The position numbers were made by a program, and so were the translations under genes. Under the pieces are notes generated by a model, which did not search any database, was not told the origin of the DNA, and saw only the letters and a program-made list of their open reading frames with translations. A stretch of DNA of 8,269 nucleotides, taken from the NCBI GenBank assembly GCA_027017165.1, contig JALURF010000175.1, positions 1 to 8,269 of the forward strand, read 5' to 3'. Each line of letters starts with the position of its first letter. Position 1 is the first letter of the stretch. Shown here in pieces: positions 1-6,071 of this stretch. The stretch comes from Thermofilaceae archaeon (GTDB taxonomy: Archaea; Thermoproteota; Thermoprotei; Thermofilales; B69-G16).

Positions 1-655
1 CGGAGCCTAGCAGGTTTAGTATTGCCTCGTATCTGGCCGTTAGTTCCCTCTCTTCTTCGGCGAAAATCTCTCCTATCAGGGCTTTGATAGAGTAAATATT
101 CACTTTGACGACGTTGTAGAGAAACTCCACTATATCGCCGTTGTATATCTCTAGATATCTTGAAAGCCAGGGATCTCTCATGTAAACAGCGATCTCCACG
201 GCTTGTTCAGGTGGTAGGTATTCGGCTAAAGATGTTAGAGTATCCGCTGGAGACACGAGATCCAATTTGTACTGCGATATTAAACCGAGAATGGGGGATT
301 TGGGAGAGAAAATCTTATGTAGTATTCTTAGAGATGAACCTAAAAGTAGCAGTCTCCCCTTAGGATATACTTCAACTATTTCATCCAAAAATGTATCCAG
401 AAGTCTCTGGAATTCATCGACCACAACCGTTTTATCCTCTCGTAGTAAATCTTTAAGTTTTGCTATAAATTCATTAAAAGATAGTCTTCCATTTTCAATG
501 ATAGTTAAATCCCTTCTAACTAGAAAATAAGCGTCGTATTGGAGAAAATTTTTGACTAGAAAAGTTTTACCAACTTTCCTCCTTTCATAAATTAAAATCC
601 AGCCTGGAATATCTCTTATCTCCTTTGCTTCGCTTCTTTTGATTACGAAATCCAT
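1..655 (-). CDS. Archaeal AAA-family ATPase, C-terminus cut by window edge
   Basis: The open frame runs from an ATG at 655 to the left edge, giving 218 residues with no stop, so the C-terminal part is missing. It resembles the archaeal P-loop ATPases that usually carry a winged-helix region and a C-terminal DUF234-type domain. Visible motifs are a P-loop at residues 24-31 (ERRKVGKT), a Walker B strand at 77-81 (VVVDE) and a sensor-like GSS at 106-108. The first P-loop position is Glu rather than the usual Gly, while the GKT core is intact. The N-terminus is short: the P-loop comes at residue 24, without the usual longer leader. The segment near 198-215 (EIFAEEERELTARYEA) resembles the part linking the ATPase core to the C-terminal domain in this family. 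The substrate is unknown; such genes are common in archaeal accessory DNA. It is divergent from the epimerase gene. The family call is good, the role unknown. Confidence 0.8.
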   Translation of the reverse strand, partial: MDFVIKRSEAKEIRDIPGWILIYERRKVGKTFLVKNFLQYDAYFLVRRDLTIIENGRLSFNEFIAKLKDLLREDKTVVVDEFQRLLDTFLDEIVEVYPKGRLLLLGSSLRILHKIFSPKSPILGLISQYKLDLVSPADTLTSLAEYLPPEQAVEIAVYMRDPWLSRYLEIYNGDIVEFLYNVVKVNIYSIKALIGEIFAEEERELTARYEAILNLLGS

Positions 656-754
656 GTTACGTAATCATAAAATATCTATTCCTTCCCACTTGGACTCGGA
701 CGATAAACAACAATTAAGATATATTAGAGGAAGCTATAATTGCCGTGGTGTGTT
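656..754. promoter_or_regulatory. Divergent promoter region, ATPase / galE
   Basis: This 99-base gap lies between the divergent ATPase and epimerase genes. On the plus strand a TATA-like run (GATATATTA, 718-726) would place transcription start near 748, just before the ATG at 755. On the minus strand an AT-rich run (ATATTTTATG, about 667-676) lies about 12-21 bases before the ATPase ATG. An 8-base palindrome TTACGTAA is at 657-664. The box positions are read by eye. Confidence 0.45.
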
Positions 755-1696
755 ATGAGCCGAGTGTTGGTTACTGGAGGAGCCGGGTTTATCGGGAGTT
801 ATCTCGTTGAAGCGTTGATAAATTTGGGCTATGAAGTAGTGGTATTGGATAATTTTTCTTCTGGAAGTTTAGATAATCTCTCTAGAGTATTAAATTGTGA
901 ACTTCTCAAAATTGTAAAAGGAGATATCAGAGATATCGAGGCGGTGTCCAAATCCCTTAAGGAGTGTAAGGTGGTTTTTCATTTTGCTGCTAATCCAGAA
1001 GTTAGACTGGGAGTTCCTAAAGAACACTATGAACATAATCTAAAAGGTACTTTTACTATATTGGAGGAAATGAGAAAGAAAGATGTGAGAGATATTGTAT
1101 TTGCCTCCTCTTCTACGGTTTACGGTGACGCCGAGGTTCTGCCCACGCCTGAGGATTATGCTCCTTTAAAGCCCATTTCGGTTTACGGAGCTTCTAAACT
1201 GGGCTGCGAAGCGCTTATATCTTCATATGCTTATACGTATGGTTTTAGAGGAGTTGCGCTTAGATACGCTAACGTAGTGGGGCCTAGGAGCCGGAGAGGA
1301 GTGATTTATGATTTTATAAAGAAGCTTAGAGTGAATCCTCGGGAATTGGAGATACTGGGGGACGGCACTCAGACTAAATCCTACATATGGATAGATGACG
1401 CTATCGAGGCAACTCTCGTGGCGTGGAAAAATATGAAAAAGGGTTTTGATGCATTTAACGTGGGAAGTGTAGACGCTATAAGCGTTAAAGAAATAGCCGA
1501 CATAGTCGTCGAGGTTTTAGGACTGCAGAACGTTAAGTATAGATTTACGGGCGGCGTAGAAGGGCGTGGCTGGCCTGGAGACGTTAAGTATATGCACTTA
1601 GATATTTCGAAAATTCAAAGGCTCGGATGGACCCCCAGGTATACAAGCAGAGAAGCGGTAAGAATGACTGCTGAGAAATTAGCTAGTTTTCTATGA
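755..1696 (+). CDS. galE: NAD-dependent epimerase, probable UDP-glucose 4-epimerase
   Basis: This 313-residue protein is an extended short-chain dehydrogenase/reductase. It would interconvert UDP-galactose and UDP-glucose with bound NAD, the last step of the Leloir pathway. Visible features are the Rossmann glycine motif TGGAGFIG (residues 7-14), the acidic end of strand two at D32 that binds the NAD ribose, a Ser/Thr cluster at 118-121, and the catalytic pair Y144/K148 (YGASK). The C-terminal substrate domain carries a GRGWPGDV stretch at 270-277. The length fits archaeal GalE proteins. The frame extends to a TTG at 740 with a GAGG eight to ten bases upstream. I prefer the ATG at 755 because MSRVLVTGG matches the family N-terminus and a TATA-like box at 718-726 predicts a start near 748. 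Other sugar-nucleotide epimerases or dehydratases share this fold; galT and galK nearby are the main reason for the GalE call. All 12 Phe codons are TTT. Confidence 0.85.
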   Translation: MSRVLVTGGAGFIGSYLVEALINLGYEVVVLDNFSSGSLDNLSRVLNCELLKIVKGDIRDIEAVSKSLKECKVVFHFAANPEVRLGVPKEHYEHNLKGTFTILEEMRKKDVRDIVFASSSTVYGDAEVLPTPEDYAPLKPISVYGASKLGCEALISSYAYTYGFRGVALRYANVVGPRSRRGVIYDFIKKLRVNPRELEILGDGTQTKSYIWIDDAIEATLVAWKNMKKGFDAFNVGSVDAISVKEIADIVVEVLGLQNVKYRFTGGVEGRGWPGDVKYMHLDISKIQRLGWTPRYTSREAVRMTAEKLASFL

Positions 1697-1722
1697 AATT
1701 TCCAACATATAATGACGCGAGA

Positions 1723-2457
1723 CTAGTCTTCACCTATGGCCGAAAGGATATTTAAAAAGTGGTCTGAAAGCTGTACTATTAATCCTTGAAAGCCCTTATC
1801 CTTCACCCATTTAAAATAGGCGTAGTCTACGCTGGAGTACTTTGTTAAATACTCCGTAACGTATTCTATGTACTCCTTGATGATCTGTTCTGAGACTGGG
1901 GAGGAGAAGAGCTTATCGAGAGGCGATTCTATATAGCCTGGTAAAGCTTCTATTAGGATTGAGCCGCTGGGGGCTTGTGATTTATCCTCTACGATTATAA
2001 TAGCTCTTTTATCTCCTACTTCAACCCGCCTCCTCCGGTAACCGCTCAAGACTTGTCGCCATTCCTCTACATCAATCTTCTCTGTAACTCTATACTTTAG
2101 AGCTAAGGCTAAAAGATCGGAAGTAATTCTGTATTTCTCGTCCTCGTCGCTTATACTTCTGTAGAGGTAGAGGTCTAATTTCGGATTTCTCTCACGAATC
2201 AGCTTTAGCCCTAGGAATAAAGGCTCTTCTATATCGAGCCAAGAATAGCCGTACGACCCCATGAGCTCTATAATTCTCTTTTGTAAATATCTCCACGATA
2301 TAATATTTCTAGTGAATTTCTCAAGCTCTCTCTCTATTTCTCTCGGATAAGGCAAGGCGAGTAATTCCGCTTCCTCCGCCCTATCCAGTATTAGGCTCGC
2401 GGCGAACAACCTAGCTATTTTAAGCCTAGGAGTGTAAAGGTAGATTTTCTGCTTCAT
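1723..2457 (-). CDS. Hypothetical protein, 244 residues
   Basis: I do not recognise this protein. It is charged and probably cytosolic, with no signal peptide or membrane segment. It contains no cysteine and one histidine (H233). The N-terminus has a short strand (KIYLY) followed by a helix. Residues 38-66 are helical and charged. Residues 139-146 form a basic patch (GYRRRRVE), followed by a strand IIIVED and a turn-rich stretch PSGSILIEALPGY at 163-175. The C-terminal third has many Tyr and Glu residues and looks helical. The ATG at 2457 sits about 26 bases from the centre of a TATA-like box on the minus strand (2479-2487), which fits a leaderless transcript. Its 3' end faces galE with 26 bases between the stops. 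Frame length and codon use look like a real gene. No function can be assigned; its place among Leloir genes is the only hint, and a weak one. Confidence 0.75.
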   Translation of the reverse strand: MKQKIYLYTPRLKIARLFAASLILDRAEEAELLALPYPREIERELEKFTRNIISWRYLQKRIIELMGSYGYSWLDIEEPLFLGLKLIRERNPKLDLYLYRSISDEDEKYRITSDLLALALKYRVTEKIDVEEWRQVLSGYRRRRVEVGDKRAIIIVEDKSQAPSGSILIEALPGYIESPLDKLFSSPVSEQIIKEYIEYVTEYLTKYSSVDYAYFKWVKDKGFQGLIVQLSDHFLNILSAIGED

Positions 2458-2525
2458 CTAGGAATAACCACGAGGAGTAATATTTAAGCGTGAAGACTAA
2501 ATACTCTATCGGGTATTTTAGATAC
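2458..2525. promoter_or_regulatory. Divergent promoter region, hypothetical / galT
   Basis: This 68-base region separates the hypothetical gene from the preferred galT start. The run AATATTTAA (2479-2487) can serve as a TATA box for the minus-strand gene, whose ATG lies about 26 bases from its centre. A second run CTAAATACT (2497-2505) is about 25 bases before the galT ATG at 2526. Between this box and the ATG lie TATCG (2507-2511) and TATTTTAGA (2514-2522). The last two are also found before galK. Confidence 0.5.
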
Positions 2526-3506
2526 ATGATTAATGAACTGCGGTGGAATCCTCTTCTCGGCTGTTGGGTTGTAGTGTCTAGCGGGCGTAGAGTAAGGCCT
2601 TGGCGTAAAGCCACGTGTCCGTTTTGCCCTGGTATGCCTGAAACTGGTTATGACTGGAAAGTACTGGTTTTAGATAACAAGTATCCAGCTCTTAGAGTAA
2701 AACCTAAAACCTCTATGGAAAGCCGTGATATTTATAAAGTGGAGCCCGGCTACGGCTACTGTAAAGTAGTTGTCGAAGCTGGAGAACACGAAGGTGATTT
2801 GGATACACTCCCTTTTGACAATCTAATTGAATATATCAGAGTTCTAGTTGAAGAGTGTAAAAAATTGTGTAGAGATGATAAGATAGAGTACGTGGCTATT
2901 TTCCGTAATAAGGGAGAAGCTATAGGAGTTTCTCTAACACATCCCCATTCCCAGATTTACGCGCTCCCATTTATTCCTCCAAGGATAGTTGTTGAGCTTA
3001 AAAACTCTGAAAGTCACTATAGGCGTTATGGCGATTGCCTTTTCTGTCGCATAGTAAAACTGGAGAAAGAAGATAAAAAGAGGATCATATACGAGAATCC
3101 CTCTTTTATCGCGTTTCTTCCATTTTTCGCGATGTGGCCTTATGAAGTCCACGTCTATCCTAAGAGACACTTCCCTAAGCTTGTGGAGATAAACGACGAA
3201 GAGGTAAACGACCTAGCCGACGCTTTGAGAAAGGTGGTTTCCGCCTATAACTCATTGTTCGATTTCAGCCTGCCCTATATGATGACTATGCATCAGGCCC
3301 CCTGTGGAGGAGAGTACGAGTACTACCACTTCCATATAGAATTTTATCCTATCCACAGATCTAGAGATAAATTTAAATACGCTGCTGGAATAGAATGGGG
3401 CTTTTGGGTTTTCACATATGATGATCTACCGGAGAAAAAAGCCGAGGAACTGAGGAAAGCTCTGAAATCCGGGTTAGACAAGGCTAGCGCCTCCATCCAC
3501 CAATAG
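2526..3506 (+). CDS. galT: Galactose-1-phosphate uridylyltransferase
   Basis: GalT transfers UMP from UDP-glucose to galactose-1-phosphate through a covalent uridylyl-histidine. The 326-residue product shows the full family signature. C31 and C34 (CPFC), H88 and H139 match the zinc ligands of the E. coli enzyme. HPH at 139-141 followed by Q143 is the active site, with H141 as expected nucleophile. H256 and the HFH at 268-270 match the second metal site in the C-terminal half. A second CxxC (CLFC, 171-174) resembles that of HIT-superfamily relatives. The end carries the usual KYAAGIEWGFW-type stretch near 284-294. The frame extends to a GTG at 2490, with GAGGAG at 2472-2477. I chose the ATG at 2526 because MINELRWNPLLG matches the usual N-terminus and a TATA-like box lies about 25 bases upstream. 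Its last 33 bases overlap the 3' end of the SDR gene on the other strand. Confidence 0.93.
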   Translation: MINELRWNPLLGCWVVVSSGRRVRPWRKATCPFCPGMPETGYDWKVLVLDNKYPALRVKPKTSMESRDIYKVEPGYGYCKVVVEAGEHEGDLDTLPFDNLIEYIRVLVEECKKLCRDDKIEYVAIFRNKGEAIGVSLTHPHSQIYALPFIPPRIVVELKNSESHYRRYGDCLFCRIVKLEKEDKKRIIYENPSFIAFLPFFAMWPYEVHVYPKRHFPKLVEINDEEVNDLADALRKVVSAYNSLFDFSLPYMMTMHQAPCGGEYEYYHFHIEFYPIHRSRDKFKYAAGIEWGFWVFTYDDLPEKKAEELRKALKSGLDKASASIHQ

Positions 3507-4220
3507 AACAGCACCAGTTATGAAATCGTTTTTAATTAATGTTAAGACAGCTTCGGCTACTTCTTCTGGTTTCCCCACTCTGCCTAGCGGTACTTTTTTC
3601 CCTCTCTCTTTAACTCCCTCTTCGCCTCCGTAGATTTCCCTTAAAAGATCAGTGTCTATAGGACCTGGAGCAATCGAATTCACTCTAATATTATAAGGTG
3701 CGAGCTCTAGGGCCAGCGCTTTAGTAAAGGCTATGACACCAGCTTTAGCGGCTGCGTAATGGGTTATGTTCGCCGCTGGTCTTATGGCTCTTTGAGAAGA
3801 TACTGTTATGATCGCTCCCTCTCCGTTTTTTACCATATGGGGGATCGCGTGCTTAGCTAAGTTATAAGCTCCGTAGAGGTGGATTTTAATCATGCGATCC
3901 CATTCTTCAAAGCTCATATCTATCAGCGGCTTTTTCTGGTATATGCCAGCACAGTGAACTAAGATGTGTATCGTGCCAAATGCTTTAACAGTTTCTTCTA
4001 TTAGATAACTGGCTTGACTGTAGTCGGAAACATCAGCTTTAACAGTTATTCCATCGACTCCTCTACTACGTATTTCTTCTAATACTCTCTCCGCCTTCTC
4101 TCTGCTGCGGTAGTAGTTTATGACCACATTAGCCCCTTCATTAGCCAAAGCTAAGGCTATAGCTTTCCCTATACCGCGGGAAGAGCCAGATACTACAGCT
4201 ACTTTACCTTTTACCTCCAT
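3474..4220 (-). CDS. Classical short-chain dehydrogenase/reductase (FabG-like)
   Basis: This 248-residue NAD(P)-dependent oxidoreductase has the usual length of classical SDRs. The cofactor motif is SGSSRGIG (residues 11-18). Y36-Y37-R38-S39 at the end of strand two suggests NADP preference, as in FabG-like enzymes. CAG at 90-92 corresponds to the NNAG motif. The catalytic residues by alignment to E. coli FabG are S142, Y155 and K159. The Asn of the usual tetrad is replaced by H114 (KIHLYG), as in some other SDRs such as peroxisomal multifunctional enzyme type 2. IAPGPIDT (183-190) is the usual PG motif. The substrate cannot be read from sequence: 3-oxoacyl-carrier reductase, a polyol dehydrogenase or a sugar dehydrogenase are all possible. 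Its place between galT and galK makes a sugar substrate tempting but unproven. The ATG at 4220 is the natural start; a TATA-like TATTTTAGA lies about 27 bases upstream. Confidence 0.88.
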   Translation of the reverse strand: MEVKGKVAVVSGSSRGIGKAIALALANEGANVVINYYRSREKAERVLEEIRSRGVDGITVKADVSDYSQASYLIEETVKAFGTIHILVHCAGIYQKKPLIDMSFEEWDRMIKIHLYGAYNLAKHAIPHMVKNGEGAIITVSSQRAIRPAANITHYAAAKAGVIAFTKALALELAPYNIRVNSIAPGPIDTDLLREIYGGEEGVKERGKKVPLGRVGKPEEVAEAVLTLIKNDFITGAVLLVDGGASLV

Positions 4221-4305
4221 TAAACCCCCGGAATATAATACATTACTCTAAAATAAGTTCGATGTTAGCGGAAACTTTAATTTCCGGTTTAGAATTTTCC
4301 GTGGT
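4221..4305. promoter_or_regulatory. Divergent promoter region SDR / marC with repeated half-sites
   Basis: This 85-base gap holds promoters for both genes. On the minus strand TATTTTAGA (4247-4255) is placed to start transcription a few bases before the SDR ATG. On the plus strand CTTTAA (4275-4280) is about 26 bases before the marC ATG. CTTTAA is flanked exactly by CGGAAA (4269-4274) and TTTCCG (4281-4286), a dyad with six-base arms. A further TTTCCG lies at 4296-4301 and a near copy, CGGAAT, at 4229-4234. The dyad sits on the putative TATA box, where a repressor would block transcription. Confidence 0.5.
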
Positions 4306-4905
4306 ATGCTCTACTGGAAGGCGCTGTGGGATTCGTTTATAATGCTCTTCGTAGTCTTCGACGCGGTAGGCAACGTCCCGATTTTCTACTCCTTAACTTC
4401 GGCTGTGGATCAGAAGTCTAGAAGAGAAATATTCACCAAATCGGTCACCGTCGCCGGGTTCCTACTTCTGTTCTTCATGTTTTTCGGCTCCTCCTTCCTA
4501 AGCTACTACGGAGTCACATTAAACGATTTTCGAGTAGCCGGCGGCTTGCTCCTCTTCATCATCGCCGTTAAAGGAGTACTGGGAAGAGTAGAGGCGGAGG
4601 CTTTGAGAAGTGAAGATATAGCGGTAGTCCCCATGGCAACTCCTCTCCTCGCCGGTCCGGGCAGCATCTACGTGGTCATGTACCTCTACAGCATTTACGG
4701 CTTGCTCCCCACCATATTCTCTATACTCTTAAACATCGCCATAGCCTTGTTAATTTTGCACTACAGCGAGAAGCTTTTGGCTAAGCTCGGGAAGAACTTA
4801 CTGCTCGTTCTGTCTAGGATTATGTCGCTCCTCTTAGCGGTTATAGCCGTTACTATGATTAGAGAAGGGCTTCAAGGGATGCTCGTCGAAGAGATAAAAG
4901 TATAA
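4306..4905 (+). CDS. MarC-family integral membrane protein
   Basis: The 199-residue protein is almost entirely hydrophobic, with about six membrane segments near residues 8-30, 46-67, 74-92, 106-128, 133-152 and 166-186. It has the signatures of the MarC family (UPF0056): DAVGNVPIF (19-27), where most members have DPxGNxPIF; FRVAGGLLLFIIAVKG (75-90); and AVVPMATPLLAGPGS (106-120). The last two look like related half-repeats. The length is normal for the family. The molecular function is not established; the old link to multiple antibiotic resistance is disputed. It would act in the cytoplasmic membrane. The ATG at 4306 lies about 26 bases after a TATA-like CTTTAA, consistent with a leaderless message. 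The galK start follows 22 bases after the stop, so the two may share a transcript. Codon use differs from the neighbours: 11 of 14 Phe codons are TTC and all 9 Tyr codons are TAC. Confidence 0.87.
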   Translation: MLYWKALWDSFIMLFVVFDAVGNVPIFYSLTSAVDQKSRREIFTKSVTVAGFLLLFFMFFGSSFLSYYGVTLNDFRVAGGLLLFIIAVKGVLGRVEAEALRSEDIAVVPMATPLLAGPGSIYVVMYLYSIYGLLPTIFSILLNIAIALLILHYSEKLLAKLGKNLLLVLSRIMSLLLAVIAVTMIREGLQGMLVEEIKV

Positions 4906-4927
4906 GTTATCGCGCGTATTTTAGAAT
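4900..4927 (+). promoter_or_regulatory. Putative galK promoter and operator-like element
   Basis: GTATAAGTT (4900-4908), overlapping the marC stop, is centred about 25 bases before the galK ATG and could act as its own TATA box. Between it and the ATG lie TATCG (4908-4912) and TATTTTAGA (4917-4925), which ends two bases before the start codon. The same two words occur before galT in the same order. No Shine-Dalgarno site is visible. Promoter activity is inferred. Confidence 0.4.
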
Positions 4928-6070
4928 ATGCTCAACGCCTTTCTCGCATCTTCCTCGCCCGGTAGAGCAGACTTTCTGAATACCCACCAGGATTACAAGG
5001 GACTGCCAGTGGTCCCGGTAGCCCTTAACTTGAGAACATATATGTATGCTGTTAGAGAGCTTGACGGTAGATTTAGAATCATTAGCTTGAATTTGAAAAG
5101 GGAAAAATCTAGCTATGTAGATGTTTTCGAAATAGAGGGGTTAAAGCTTGAATCCGGCAAGTGGTTTGGAAACTATTTCAGAAGCGTAGTCTTGGCTTTT
5201 AAAAAGATTTTAAATATAGACTTAGGAAAGGGGTTAGAGGTAGTCGTCGATAGTCAAGTCCCCATAGCCAGCGGTATGGCTAGTAGCGCGGCGCTCGAAG
5301 TAGCTTTCGCCAAATTGCTCGACGAGTTTTATGGGATTGGGCTTAGCCGTGAGGAGCTTGCGGAGCTATGTTTTATCGCTGAAAACGAGATTATGGGAAT
5401 ACCCTGTGGTAGGCTGGACCAATATGGCTCCGCTTTTGGCGGCGCTATTCTCCTCTATCCTAGACCTCCTGTTAGAGTCGAAGAGTTGCCTTTAAAGAAT
5501 ATAATCTTCGTAGTGGCAGATTCGGGAATTAGGCATAGCGTAGCCGATATACACCCTAAGAGACAGGCGGATATTAACAGAGGATTAAAGATTTTAATGG
5601 AGTCAGACGAGGTTCCGGAAGAGCTTAAGAAAAAGCTCGGCTACCGGTTCGACGAGCCTAAATGGGAGGAAATAAGGCTTGAAGAGATTGAGCCGTATTT
5701 AAGGCTGATGGATGAAGTAGCGGCTAAAAGGATAATATATACCCTTAAGATGAACGAGTCGACTATGAGAGCCGTCCGCTCGATCAAACGAGGCAAGATC
5801 GAGGCTCTGGGCGAGATAATAAACGAGCAACACGAGCTTATGAGAGACCTATACGATTTAAGTCTGCCAGAACTGGAGAAAATAAGAAATTCTATGCTTG
5901 AGGCGGGGGCGCTTGGAGTTAAGATAAGCGGGGCAGGGTTGGGCGGTTGTCTTATAGCAATAGCTTTTGAAGAGAAAAACGCTGAGAAAATCCTCGACGT
6001 AGCTCTAAGCTCTGGAGCTGTTAGAGGTTGGGTTTTAGAGGTAGATGAGGGAGCCAGATTGGAGAGCTAG
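4928..6070 (+). CDS. galK: Galactokinase (GHMP kinase family)
   Basis: The 380-residue GHMP-family kinase would phosphorylate galactose at C1 using ATP, the first Leloir step. The N-terminal sugar-binding signature is present but diverged: residues 12-23 read GRADFLNTHQDY where most galactokinases have GRxNLIGEHTDY. R13, H20 and D22 are kept, but the Glu that contacts the sugar is T19. The phosphate-binding GHMP motif is VPIASGMASSAAL (111-123). D164 in CGRLDQY matches the catalytic Asp. The C-terminal motif is GVKISGAGLGG (330-340). The length is typical of galactokinases. Alternatives are a kinase for another sugar such as N-acetylgalactosamine or a heptose, but galE and galT nearby favour galactose. 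The ATG at 4928 follows marC by 22 bases. Its stop is separated by one base from the stop of the convergent ClC gene. I recall this diverged signature in archaeal members but could not check it. Confidence 0.87.
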   Translation: MLNAFLASSSPGRADFLNTHQDYKGLPVVPVALNLRTYMYAVRELDGRFRIISLNLKREKSSYVDVFEIEGLKLESGKWFGNYFRSVVLAFKKILNIDLGKGLEVVVDSQVPIASGMASSAALEVAFAKLLDEFYGIGLSREELAELCFIAENEIMGIPCGRLDQYGSAFGGAILLYPRPPVRVEELPLKNIIFVVADSGIRHSVADIHPKRQADINRGLKILMESDEVPEELKKKLGYRFDEPKWEEIRLEEIEPYLRLMDEVAAKRIIYTLKMNESTMRAVRSIKRGKIEALGEIINEQHELMRDLYDLSLPELEKIRNSMLEAGALGVKISGAGLGGCLIAIAFEEKNAEKILDVALSSGAVRGWVLEVDEGARLES

Positions 6071-6071
6071 T

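Noticed and set aside
160..530. Two plus-strand open frames opposite the ATPase
   Set aside because: They lie antisense to a real ATPase frame with clear Walker motifs and have no recognisable protein character.
740..754. TTG at 740 as the epimerase start
   Set aside because: It has a GAGG upstream, but it adds five residues not usual before the Rossmann strand, and the TATA-like box predicts a transcript beginning near 748.
2426..3170. Two short minus-strand open frames (2426-2614 and 2934-3170) against galT
   Set aside because: They overlap galT on the opposite strand; galT has all its catalytic residues, so these are shadows.
3418..3465. C/D-box-like pattern (ATGATGA ... CTGA) inside galT
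   Set aside because: No C' box, and it lies wholly in a well-conserved coding region; most likely chance.
4306..4905. MarC as an antibiotic resistance gene
   Set aside because: The historical name does not establish function, and nothing in the context points to drug export.
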